DNA of 27,649 bases from an uncultured Lachnospiraceae bacterium (GCA_910588875.1 CAJURT010000044.1:1-27649); one strand, 5' to 3'. Positions 7,762-15,756 are shown, counted from the first letter of the stretch. Translations and numbers: made by a program. The notes: generated by a model not told the origin, from the letters alone.

Positions 7762-7997
7762 ATTTCCATGAAAAAGAGGAAAATAAAAGAAAAGTAACCG
7801 AGAATCCTCTTGTTTGTAACAAGTTCCCTGGTTTCACATCTTCAAAAATTCATAGCTTCAACAGCGTCAAAGATTTCATTGCTTTATAGCTTCAACGTAT
7901 GTGTTTTAAAAGTAAGTTGATTCACAGAACTCCCAGTTTTATCCATTTATTCTTAAATCATAAGGATTTGCCGTCCTGTCATCATGGACGGAAAAGG

Positions 7998-8045
7998 TTG
8001 TTAAAAGAGAAGGCAGTATTTTAGTATGCGGCTATAGCGTATTTT
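7998..8045 (+). other. Apparent interrupted signal-peptide coding segment of the adhesin
   Basis: In the adhesin reading frame, TTG 7998 would begin MLKEKAVF, then a TAG at 8022-8024, then YAAIAYFVLFFAVG running into the long open frame. Basic residues followed by about 14 hydrophobic residues are what a sortase-anchored protein needs at its N-terminus, but the TAG splits them. The frame is open only from 8025. This is my reading of the sequence; no homologue was compared. Confidence 0.45.
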
Positions 8046-11000
8046 GTGCTGTTTTTTGCTGTTGGCAGAGACCCGGTTGAGACAGCTGCACCTACGGAAG
8101 AGGTGGAGTCTGCTTCTGGTGCCGGTGAGGCAGAGGGAACGGCTGGAGCAGAGGAAACGGACAGGGAGACTGACCAGGCGGAGGAAAGCAACCCCTCAGA
8201 GGAAAGCAGTTCGGAGGAGGAGAGCGGCTCAGCAGAGGAAAGCAACCCGGAAGAAGCAACGGCTCCGAGTGAGGGAGAGACTGCGGCTCCTGCAGAATCC
8301 GACAGCCAGCCGGGGGAAGAGACAGAGGCTCCGGGGGAGAGCACTGCAGAAAATAAGAAAAAAGAAGAGGGCCAGGTGCTGGAAGGGGAAAACCTTGAAC
8401 ATCTTGGTGCGTTGGAAGGCAGGGATCTGCCTACAGTGACTGTCCTGGATCATGTGAATGCACGGGCATTCCAGGCAGATGTGGATGATATTTTTGCAAT
8501 TGTGGCGAATGCAGAGGAAGACCGGTTGGAGGAATATGATTTTGTGCTTCCCTTGTCTATGCCGGATCCGGAGAATGAAGAGAGTGAGGAGTTTGTTCCG
8601 TTTGCAAAGCCCCTTGGCGCAGAGATGCTGGAATTAAAGGGCGTGGTTCCGGAGACGAAGGGTGCCTGGAGGTCCAGTGATCCGGAGATCCTGAGCATCG
8701 ATGAGACCGGGTTTGTGGAGACCCATACCCTGGGTGAGGTTGAGGTTAGCTTTACTTATGAGGCCTTTGCAGGTGAAGCGGACAGTGCAGATGCTGAGGG
8801 CGCCGAGGAGGACAATGGCTCGGAGGTTACGCTGACCTGGAAGATGTTGGTGTATGATGAGCAGTATAATATGCTGGATGGTTCCTATCAGATCTATACA
8901 ATAAATGTTCCTCGGAATGTATGGTTTGAAGATGAATGCGTAGATATAAATGGTAAAACTTCTGGAGAAGGGTATTTAGGGCCTAAAAACGAAGAAAATA
9001 AACAAATTAAACAACAATGGTCAATGCCTAAAGACACAATGAATTTTAATGGGTGGGAAAGGAAAAATCATTATAATAATTACAAGAGCGGTAGCTACAC
9101 GAATAAAGTTGCTACAGGTACTACTCTTCATATAGTTGGAGGTTATTCGGGACCAGTTGCATATTGCATTGAGCCAGGTGTTACAATTGGTAATACACAA
9201 TCAGGCTTTACGGAAACACCAGGAAACCAGATTGAATTTGATGAGAGTTTTACAGAAAAGAAACTAGAACAGATAAGAAGAATTATTAAATTTGGCTATC
9301 ATGGTAATATAAGTACTTTTAGTAATGGATATGACAAAAAAGTAGCATATGTGATAGCTACACAGCTTTTAGTTTGGGAAGTTGTTGTGGGAGAAAGAGA
9401 TGGTGATTTCAATCACCAGTCACATGCGGGAGATTGTTTGTGGGATTCAATAAATCCAAATCATCCAAAATATAACGAAATCAAAAATTATTATGACGAT
9501 ATTGTAACAAAAGTGAAATCTCAATATGGTTCCCCCAACTTTGGTGACTCTAATAAACTGGTATGGAATGGAGCGGAATATTCAATAACATTGACGGATT
9601 CCAACAAAGTTCTTTCTGAATATGATGTGGTGGTAAGTAAGGGAAATGCAAGTATAGAAATTAAAGAGAACCAACTAACAATTAATTCAAATAGTAAAGA
9701 GGGAGATATTGAGATTACTGCAACACAGAAAGAGAATTCACATATTACCCTTTTAAGATATGGAGATGGTAAATACGGACCAAATAAGCCAGGTAATATA
9801 CAGGATGTTGTGACTTATGGGAGTGAAGTGAATTTTCCGAAGGTGAGTATAACCTATTCATTTACAGTAGAACCTACAGCAGATATTGTTATTAAAAAAA
9901 TTGATAGTGAAACCTCAAAAGGGTTGAATGGAGTAATATTTACATTAAGTTCGCCAGATAACAATTATAGGACATCTGAGCATACAACATCCTCACAAGA
10001 CGGTGAAGAAGGTGTTATTAAAATAGACCATCTTAGGCCTGGCACCTACACATTAACTGAGGTAAAGTCGCCAGATGGCTATATGGTTCCGGATAATAAT
10101 GCAAAAAGCGTGGTCTTTAGAGTGACGAATGAAGGGATTGTGGAATGCTCAGGGTCGTCGTTGGCAGACAAAACAATAACGGTAAAGAATACTCAGAAAG
10201 TTACAATTACAGTAGTTAAAGTTGATCAAAATGAGGGGCAAAAACGGCTTAAAGGAGCAAAATTTAAATTAAGTCCAGAAGTGGAAGGCGGCCCGAAAGG
10301 CTCTATTTATACAACTGGGGAAGATGGAACCGTTTTAGTAGGCAAGCTTGATAAAGGGACATATACTTTAACAGAAGTAGAGGCACCTGAAGGATATATG
10401 GTACCTGAAGAAAAAGAAGCTACGATAACTTTTACTGTAGTTGTTAACAAACAGGGGATAGGAACGGTTGTCTGGGATTCTAAAAATAAAGGGAAGCTGG
10501 TAAATGAACCTGAATCGAAAAGTGTAACGTTCAACAACATTAAAAAGGTGAATGTTGATATCCAAAAGCTTGATGGAAATAGTGTTGGAGTAAATGCGCT
10601 GTCAGGTGCGGAGTTTGACTTACGCCAAGTCGGTTCAGACAAAATTTTGGGACATTATACAACAAGTAATGGTGCTGATGGCGGTGTTAAAGGACGAATA
10701 ACAATACCAGCTCTCGAAAGGGGAGATTATACTTTAACAGAGACAAAGGCTCCGGAAGGGTATTATTTGCCATATGATGCGTCTGCTTCTGATCGAAGAA
10801 TTGCTTTTAGGGTGAATGACAATAGAACAGTGGTATTGCTTAGTGGTATTTCAGGAGCAACAGGGGATGCCCAAATAAGTCAGGCAGAGGAAAACACCAA
10901 TGCAACGATAACCATTAAAAATACCAGAGCAGTTGACCTTAAGGTTATAAAAACGGTTAACCAGAAGGATGTCGAAAAGAGTGAGCCTATTAATAAAGAT

Positions 11001-13145
11001 ACATTTGACATTGAAGTAAGGCTGGGGACGGGAACAGAAGAGTGGGTAACTGATGTTGGCTCTGAAGAAGGATCTAAGATCAGTTCTTACCAAGGTGATG
11101 GGATATATAAATATAGATTACGAAGATCTATAGTAGATGAAAACGGAAATATTATTGAAGATAATTCCGTTACCATCACAGGCATTCCTACTGGTAAGGA
11201 ATATACTATCACCGAGGTACTTACGGATGTTGAGGATGCAGAGGGAAATAAACTGGATGTGATTGTAACCGATAAGCCGTCACAAAACACTAATTTCGAT
11301 AAAGAAAATTGGGATGGCCAAAGGAAAGAGATCAAAGGTGTTCTGACTGACAAGGTAGAAGCTGAAGATGAGGTGGGGCTGGGATATCGGATAGAAACCG
11401 TCACCATAAAAAATGACTACTTCAATTCAAAAACCAGGGATATCAAAGTCACGAAGTCATGGAAAGATGAGGCTGGTGAGGAGTTGGAGGAAAATCTGAG
11501 GCCAGCGGAAATTAAGGTTCAGCTGATGTACGCAATAGCCGAGAAGGATAGCGAAGGGAATCTTCAGTATGGTGAACCGAAGGTGTTTGATCTTAGCTAT
11601 GTCGAAGACAACATAGTAAAAAATGATTATATAACAGAAGTTTCTCTGAAGGCTTCTGAGGATCCGGAAAAAGACTGGGCAGCAACCTTTAAAAACCTCC
11701 CCCTATACGACTGGGACGGCAATGAGTACCAGTACAGTGTGGTGGAAAAAGAGATTACCCCCAATGAGAAGTGGGGAGAACTGGGATGGAGTGTGGAGGG
11801 AACCCCGGCACCGACTCAAATAGAAGGCAGCAATATTTTCAGGGTTTACGGGGCTGACAAGGTTATGAAGCAGAACACGGAGACAAATGAATGGGAGGAG
11901 ACAGGAGACTATGAGGTCCGGGGTGTCTTTGCGGCAGCATCGGATGCGGTAACGCTCCCGGCAACAGAAGAAGGAGAAAACCTGGAAGAGCCTGTTCAGT
12001 ATCCCATCACAAACACTTGGATCCCTGCAGAAAAACTCGGCACAGGATTTACCATCAAGAAGATTGATTCCGAGACAGGGGAACCATTGCAGAATGCAGT
12101 ATTTGCAATGAAGTTTTATCAGGAACCGGAATCCGGGGAGGCATTATCGGATATCGGGGATCCGGAGGACAGGGAAGAGGAAAACGGGGAAACAAAAGAG
12201 CCGGAAACCATTTTTGAAGTGAAGACGAATGAAGATGGCTTTGCCACCTTCCCGGAACTCCCGGTAGGACGTTATGTCTTGTGGGAGAAGACGGCTCCGG
12301 AAGGGTATCTCCCGATTCCGGAAGAGATGAAGCTGATTGTGAATATCAGAAAGGATCTGGTAGAGGTTTTCTCAGAAGATGAGGAACAGAAGGTCTGGAA
12401 GAATCGTTATCAGTGGTCAAATGAAGTGGTTCATGCGGCGGATGTGATGAAGGATCTGACGAATGACTTAAGTGATTTAGATTTAGGCGGCATCCTTACC
12501 ATAGCCAATGACCCGATCAAAGGACGGATCAGCCTTTCTAAGCATATCCGCTTGAATGGAAGCATAGAGAAATGGCTGAATGAGTTCTCCTTCGGTATCT
12601 ATGACAGTGAAGGCAAGCTGGTTGATACGATTGTAGTGAAGGCGAATGATGAGGTTAAGACTTCCAGAGAGTTAAGGTACGGCAAATATACCGTTGCGGA
12701 GATTGTAGACGGAAGCATCGTAGGCGGCTATACCTGGACAGGTGCAGAGTTTGAACTCAACGACGGAGACAACAAGATAGGGATCAATTTGGACAGTAAC
12801 AGGTTCCAGTTCGATATTAAGGAAGATGGAGAGATTGTCCGTGTTGAGGCTACCAATGATTACGTCCGCCAGCCTGGCGGAGGTGGCGGAGGTGGTGGCG
12901 GCGGTGGAAGCCGTTCCGGCGGCGGAGGCGGCGGTACTACCATGATCACTGACCCGGCGGTGCCGTTGGCGAACCTTCCGGAGGAATTGGTTACCTTGCC
13001 TGAGGAGGATGTGCCGTTGGCAGGACTCCTTCCGCAGACCGGAGATGCCCGCAATATTGCCATGTGGCTGCTGCTCTTTGGCGGAGCCGGGATCGGTATG
13101 TTGCTGGCAGCCATGGGGCTGAAGAAAAAGAAGGAGGAGGAATAA
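8046..13145 (+). CDS. Giant LPQTG-anchored adhesin with thioester and SpaA/Cna-B domains
   Basis: A 1,699-codon surface protein. Order: a truncated hydrophobic start; a Glu/Ser/Ala-rich stalk (about 15-115); a small beta domain (about 125-290); a thioester domain (about 295-500) with Cys374 in AYCIEPG and Gln440 in TQLLVW, the pair that forms the internal thioester in Gram-positive adhesins. SpaA-like repeats start near 612, 718 and 835 (IKKIDSE, YTLTEVKSPDGY, YTLTEVEAPEGY, YTLTETKAPEGYYLP). Larger Cna-B-type domains cover about 960-1335, and two more SpaA-like domains lie between 1340 and 1610. A Gly-rich spacer, LPQTG (1662-1666), a membrane helix and KKKKEEE complete the sorting signal. 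Lys, Glu and Asn for isopeptide bonds are visible in several repeats. The GTG 8046 start has no good ribosome site and leaves an incomplete signal peptide. No sortase or second pilin is adjacent. Confidence 0.88.
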   Translation: MLFFAVGRDPVETAAPTEEVESASGAGEAEGTAGAEETDRETDQAEESNPSEESSSEEESGSAEESNPEEATAPSEGETAAPAESDSQPGEETEAPGESTAENKKKEEGQVLEGENLEHLGALEGRDLPTVTVLDHVNARAFQADVDDIFAIVANAEEDRLEEYDFVLPLSMPDPENEESEEFVPFAKPLGAEMLELKGVVPETKGAWRSSDPEILSIDETGFVETHTLGEVEVSFTYEAFAGEADSADAEGAEEDNGSEVTLTWKMLVYDEQYNMLDGSYQIYTINVPRNVWFEDECVDINGKTSGEGYLGPKNEENKQIKQQWSMPKDTMNFNGWERKNHYNNYKSGSYTNKVATGTTLHIVGGYSGPVAYCIEPGVTIGNTQSGFTETPGNQIEFDESFTEKKLEQIRRIIKFGYHGNISTFSNGYDKKVAYVIATQLLVWEVVVGERDGDFNHQSHAGDCLWDSINPNHPKYNEIKNYYDDIVTKVKSQYGSPNFGDSNKLVWNGAEYSITLTDSNKVLSEYDVVVSKGNASIEIKENQLTINSNSKEGDIEITATQKENSHITLLRYGDGKYGPNKPGNIQDVVTYGSEVNFPKVSITYSFTVEPTADIVIKKIDSETSKGLNGVIFTLSSPDNNYRTSEHTTSSQDGEEGVIKIDHLRPGTYTLTEVKSPDGYMVPDNNAKSVVFRVTNEGIVECSGSSLADKTITVKNTQKVTITVVKVDQNEGQKRLKGAKFKLSPEVEGGPKGSIYTTGEDGTVLVGKLDKGTYTLTEVEAPEGYMVPEEKEATITFTVVVNKQGIGTVVWDSKNKGKLVNEPESKSVTFNNIKKVNVDIQKLDGNSVGVNALSGAEFDLRQVGSDKILGHYTTSNGADGGVKGRITIPALERGDYTLTETKAPEGYYLPYDASASDRRIAFRVNDNRTVVLLSGISGATGDAQISQAEENTNATITIKNTRAVDLKVIKTVNQKDVEKSEPINKDTFDIEVRLGTGTEEWVTDVGSEEGSKISSYQGDGIYKYRLRRSIVDENGNIIEDNSVTITGIPTGKEYTITEVLTDVEDAEGNKLDVIVTDKPSQNTNFDKENWDGQRKEIKGVLTDKVEAEDEVGLGYRIETVTIKNDYFNSKTRDIKVTKSWKDEAGEELEENLRPAEIKVQLMYAIAEKDSEGNLQYGEPKVFDLSYVEDNIVKNDYITEVSLKASEDPEKDWAATFKNLPLYDWDGNEYQYSVVEKEITPNEKWGELGWSVEGTPAPTQIEGSNIFRVYGADKVMKQNTETNEWEETGDYEVRGVFAAASDAVTLPATEEGENLEEPVQYPITNTWIPAEKLGTGFTIKKIDSETGEPLQNAVFAMKFYQEPESGEALSDIGDPEDREEENGETKEPETIFEVKTNEDGFATFPELPVGRYVLWEKTAPEGYLPIPEEMKLIVNIRKDLVEVFSEDEEQKVWKNRYQWSNEVVHAADVMKDLTNDLSDLDLGGILTIANDPIKGRISLSKHIRLNGSIEKWLNEFSFGIYDSEGKLVDTIVVKANDEVKTSRELRYGKYTVAEIVDGSIVGGYTWTGAEFELNDGDNKIGINLDSNRFQFDIKEDGEIVRVEATNDYVRQPGGGGGGGGGGGSRSGGGGGGTTMITDPAVPLANLPEELVTLPEEDVPLAGLLPQTGDARNIAMWLLLFGGAGIGMLLAAMGLKKKKEEE

Positions 13146-13299
13146 AAAGGGCAGAAAATTCCCCTTTGCTGAATTAAGAATTTCTTCATAATCTATTTAA
13201 ACATTTTACAAACATTCTGGAAAATACTGTGATATACTAAATGCATACAAAACGAAAGCTTAGTTAAATCCTCAATCCTTTTTGAATCCTGGATTTATA

Positions 13300-13353
13300 A
13301 GAAAAGAGCACAGCCTCTGTGTTGCCCATCACGGCACAGAGGCTGCTTTTCTT
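13300..13353. terminator. Bidirectional terminator between adhesin and thioesterase genes
   Basis: CAGCCTCTGTG (13311-13321) pairs perfectly with CACAGAGGCTG (13335-13345) around a 13 nt loop. The right side continues CTTTTCTT, and the left side reads as a T-rich tail on the minus strand. It can end both the adhesin transcript and the convergent thioesterase transcript. Confidence 0.8.
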
Positions 13354-13426
13354 GTGTGGTAATGATACTCTTTTTTGGCATCTATAGGCAAATGTGCCGG
13401 AATGGGATTCTGTCCGGGGATTTTGG

Positions 13427-13480
13427 TCAGGCGGGGGAAAGAGGAGCCGCCAGAAACATCGTGACCGTGGCGGAGACGAT
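13427..13480 (-). other. In-frame remainder of the thioesterase beyond its TAG
   Basis: Reading on in frame after the TAG at 13481-13483 gives IVSATVTMFLAAPLSPA and then TGA (13427-13429). ITEEGR-[stop]-IVSATVTMF matches the way PaaI-type proteins finish, with a loop and a last beta strand, commonly GRLVA.ATVTMF. The TAG therefore probably replaces one sense codon of a 141-residue protein. Confidence 0.55.
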
Positions 13481-13852
13481 CTACCGCCCTTCTTCTGTGA
13501 TGGCACTGACCTGGATGACAACGGTGCGGCGCCCTTTGTGAATGGCGTTGCCTTCCACATACAAGGTGCCGGTCTGGAAGGCACGGAGAAAGCTGATGCT
13601 GGCTTGCTGGGTCACATTGGCAAACTCATAGGCATAGGTGGCCATTCCAGACACCATATCACACAAAGAGAAGAGAAAGCCGCCATGCAGGTTGCCATAC
13701 AAATTCAATGCATCCTCTTTCACATCGATTCTGATGCGGGCATGTCCCGGTGCGATTTCCAGCAGTTCTGCCTTGTCTAAACCTCCTAATGGCATAATAT
13801 GTTTTAGGATCCCTTCCATAATTTCTGATTTTATCTCATGGCTTGTACTCAT
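13481..13852 (-). CDS. PaaI-type hotdog acyl-CoA thioesterase, probably cut short by TAG
   Basis: A 123-residue hotdog-fold protein of the PaaI family, which hydrolyses acyl- or aryl-CoA thioesters. The active-site element NLHGGFLFSLCD places His56-Gly57-Gly58 and the acidic Asp65. GGGAGGT lies just before the ATG at 13852. The family usually runs to about 135-145 residues; here a TAG ends the chain before the last strand of the sheet, and the same frame continues with 17 fitting residues. The gene is divergent from the CoA-metabolic cluster 230 bp away, so it may once have cleared dead-end CoA esters of that pathway. Whether the short form folds is unknown. Confidence 0.75.
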   Translation of the reverse strand: MSTSHEIKSEIMEGILKHIMPLGGLDKAELLEIAPGHARIRIDVKEDALNLYGNLHGGFLFSLCDMVSGMATYAYEFANVTQQASISFLRAFQTGTLYVEGNAIHKGRRTVVIQVSAITEEGR

Positions 13853-13903
13853 AAAAATACCTCCCTATGCAAAATGAACATATGATTGCTGAAAAGCGAT
13901 AAT

Positions 13904-13932
13904 ACTATAGCATAATTTGATGGCAGACTCAA
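13904..13932 (-). promoter_or_regulatory. Promoter of the thioesterase gene
   Basis: On the minus strand, TTGAGT (13932-13927) and TATAGT (13909-13904) are exactly 17 bp apart. It lies about 50 bp before the start codon, so the gene is still equipped for transcription. Confidence 0.65.
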
Positions 13933-13994
13933 CGAAAAATCATGATACATCCGTAAAAACTATCAATTATAAATGAATGGATTGGAAGGAACGA

Positions 13995-14058
13995 TTGGAA
14001 ATTTGCACTTATTAACGATATAATAAGCAACATAAGGAAACGTTAAAAATAAAACGTT
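13995..14058 (+). promoter_or_regulatory. Promoter and likely operators of the CoA-metabolic cluster
   Basis: TTGGAA (13995-14000), an 18 bp spacer and TATAAT (14019-14024). The -10 box sits in a perfect inverted repeat, CTTATTA (14008-14014), 6 nt, TAATAAG (14021-14027). Downstream, AACGTT occurs twice (14039-14044 and 14053-14058), 14 bp apart, before the ribosome site. The inverted repeat also contains T-N11-A spacing, as in LysR-type boxes, but the binding protein is not known. Confidence 0.6.
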
Positions 14059-14082
14059 ATATAAAGAAGGAGGAACACACAC

Positions 14083-15267
14083 ATGAGCAAGTTGACGAAG
14101 GAGCAATTCCAGGCTTACTTAAAGCAGATCCGTGAATTGGCAGAGGGTCCGTTGGAGGAGATCCAGAAGGAAGTTGAAGTTACCAACAAATTCCCGCAGG
14201 AATTCTACGATCTGGCCATCAAGAATGATCTGTATCGCTGCTCCCTTCCGGAAGAGTACGGCGGCTGGGGTTTAAGCGAGCTTGAGATTCTGCAGGTACA
14301 GGAAGAGTTCTCCAGAGGCCCGGGCGGAATGCGTATGCATCTCCATTATGCAATGGATCTGAACTGGAGAATCCTGGATGACTACGGCAGCAAGGAACTG
14401 AAGGATGAGTACATGAGCAAGTTCCAGGATAAGTCCGTATTCACCTGCTTTGCACTGACCGAGGCTACCGGCGGAACCGGCGCTGACTTACATACCACCG
14501 CAGTAAAAGACGGCGACTCCTATGTGCTGAACGGCGAGAAGACCCTTATTTCTCATACCGACTGCTGCGAGTTCGCTTATGTAATCGCAGTGACCAATCC
14601 GGAGTCCCACAAGGATGACAGACTGTCTGCATTCTTCGTACCCATGGATGCTCCTGGATTTGAAGTAATCAACATGCCTCACATGATGGGCTGCCGCGGC
14701 GCTGGTCATGGCGAGTTGAAATTCACCAACTGCAAGATTGACAAGAAGTATCTGTTGGGAAGAGAAGGCCAGGGCCTTGAGATCGCTATGCACTCCCTGT
14801 CCGTATCCCGCGCCCATATCGCAGCCAGCAACTTGGGAATGGCTCAGAGAATGTTAGAGTTGTCTCTGCAGTATGCTGCTGACCGTGTAACCTTTGGCAA
14901 GCCCATCGGAACCCGTCAGGCTATCCGCTGCAAGATTGCTGATATGTCCATGATGGTACACGCTCTGCGCTGCATGGTTTATGACTTTGCAAAATCCTAT
15001 GAGGAAGATCCGACCGGCGAGTACATCGAGGAGAAGGCAGCTATGTGTAAGCTGTACAGCATCGACACCACCAGAAAAGTCAGCGACGAGATGCTGGAGA
15101 TCTTCGGCGGCGTAGGCTACTTCGAAGACTGCAAGTACGGCCCGGTAGAGCGTCTGTACCGCGACTGCCGCGCAATGTGGCTTGAAGAAGGCGCCCCGAC
15201 CGTACAAAGAATCACCATCTCCAGAAACACCATCAAACACGGAGCTAAGATGGAATACGTTCTGTAA
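14083..15267 (+). CDS. Acyl-CoA dehydrogenase 1 (FAD, Etf-linked)
   Basis: A 394-residue acyl-CoA dehydrogenase, full length. In anaerobes such enzymes often work as enoyl-CoA reductases, taking electrons from Etf. N-terminal helical domain 1-120, beta domain with CFALTEATGGTGADL (about 125-140) and LNGEKTLIS, C-terminal helices with ADRVTFGKPIGTRQ. The catalytic base is predicted as Glu369 in WLEEGAPTVQR. The TEATGGTGAD loop differs from the usual TEPxAGSD, suggesting an unusual acyl group. It is the first gene of the cluster, with an ideal GGAGG site and strongly biased codons, so high expression is likely. It is separated from the next gene by 574 bp of structured DNA, so it may be made in excess of the others. 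CaiA-like crotonobetainyl-CoA reductase is the nearest named relative I can suggest; no substrate is proven. Confidence 0.88.
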   Translation: MSKLTKEQFQAYLKQIRELAEGPLEEIQKEVEVTNKFPQEFYDLAIKNDLYRCSLPEEYGGWGLSELEILQVQEEFSRGPGGMRMHLHYAMDLNWRILDDYGSKELKDEYMSKFQDKSVFTCFALTEATGGTGADLHTTAVKDGDSYVLNGEKTLISHTDCCEFAYVIAVTNPESHKDDRLSAFFVPMDAPGFEVINMPHMMGCRGAGHGELKFTNCKIDKKYLLGREGQGLEIAMHSLSVSRAHIAASNLGMAQRMLELSLQYAADRVTFGKPIGTRQAIRCKIADMSMMVHALRCMVYDFAKSYEEDPTGEYIEEKAAMCKLYSIDTTRKVSDEMLEIFGGVGYFEDCKYGPVERLYRDCRAMWLEEGAPTVQRITISRNTIKHGAKMEYVL

Positions 15268-15271
15268 CTGA

Positions 15272-15402
15272 GCAGTGCAAAACTGAATCCGGAAGCAGTT
15301 CCGTTGGGAGCTTGCTCACAAAAGGAACTGCTTTTGGATTCAGTTTTATAGGGCGAAGCCCGACGCCGAGATGGAGCGAAGCGGAATCGAGGTGTGCACT
15401 GC
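15272..15402 (+). repeat. Structured element with terminal inverted repeats
   Basis: GCAGTGCA (15272-15279) and TGCACTGC (15395-15402) are exact reverse complements. Inside is a very long hairpin: 15279-15302 pairs with 15324-15347 as a 24 bp RNA stem with two G-U pairs, capped by GAGC-TT-GCTC. The small hairpin GGGC-GAA-GCCC follows (15351-15361). This is either a MITE-like insertion or a structured RNA in the leader of the CoA transferase gene. No family was recognised. Confidence 0.55.
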
Positions 15403-15420
15403 GGAGTAGCCTCTCATCCC

Positions 15421-15676
15421 AACGAATTTTGGGAACTCCGTTCCCAAAAGAGTCCAGGAAGGTTCACTCCCCCAACGAATTTTGGGAACCCCGTTCCCAA
15501 AAGAGTCCAAGAAGGCTCACTCCTTCAACCGAATTTTGGGAACCCCGTTCCCAAAAGAGTCCAAGAAGGCTCACCCCCCTCAACCGAACTTTGGGAACCC
15601 CGTTCCCAAAAGAGTCCAAGAAGGTTCACCCCCCTTCAACCAAATTTTGGGAACCCCGTTCCCAAAAGAGCCCAAT
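15421..15676 (+). repeat. Tandem array of five 53-56 bp units, each with a 10 bp palindrome
   Basis: Units begin at 15421, 15474, 15527, 15582 and 15638. Each contains TTTTGGGAAC, 3 nt (TCC or CCC) and GTTCCCAAAA, followed by AGAGTCCAAGAAGG and a CTCAC/TTCAC tract. Unit 4 has one mismatch in the left arm, and unit 5 decays after AGAGCCCAA. All units can form hairpins in RNA. No stop codon occurs in three forward frames, but the unit lengths are mostly not multiples of three, so it is not a protein repeat. Confidence 0.85.
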
Positions 15677-15718
15677 GGAGCCTTCTATCTCAACTACATA
15701 ATTCTTTGTGAAAATAAC

Positions 15719-15756
15719 AAGGTCATCAGGTTCGGACCGGACCTGGTGACTTTTTT
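15719..15756 (+). terminator. Intrinsic terminator or attenuator before the CoA transferase gene
   Basis: GTCATCAGGT (15722-15731) pairs with ACCTGGTGAC (15741-15750), one T-G wobble, loop of 9 nt, followed by six T. It follows the palindrome array and lies 86 bp before the next start codon, so transcription into the rest of the cluster must pass it. Confidence 0.8.

Larger units (their letters stand above)
7549..8045. other. 497 bp intergenic leader between the protease and adhesin genes
   Basis: A/T-rich divergent region. Near the protease start lies the palindrome AATACT-AA-AGTATT (7578-7591), which could be an operator. At 7733-7761 is a weak promoter for the adhesin. Further on are a short CTTGT/ACAAG inverted repeat (7809-7823) and two copies of ATAGCTTCAAC (about 7852 and 7887). 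A nine-codon frame MKKRKIKEK starts at 7768. No known riboswitch or RNA family was recognised in the roughly 250 nt of apparent 5' leader. Confidence 0.5.

Noticed and set aside
13205..13353. Candidate small RNA between the adhesin and thioesterase genes
   Set aside because: TATACT (13233-13238) has its best -35 (TTTACA) 22 bp away, too far for a normal promoter. The terminator is explained by the flanking genes.
15421..15676. Possible CRISPR array
   Set aside because: Nearly the whole unit is conserved and no unique 30-40 bp spacers are present; each repeat is a perfect palindrome with only a few variable bases between. No cas genes are nearby.
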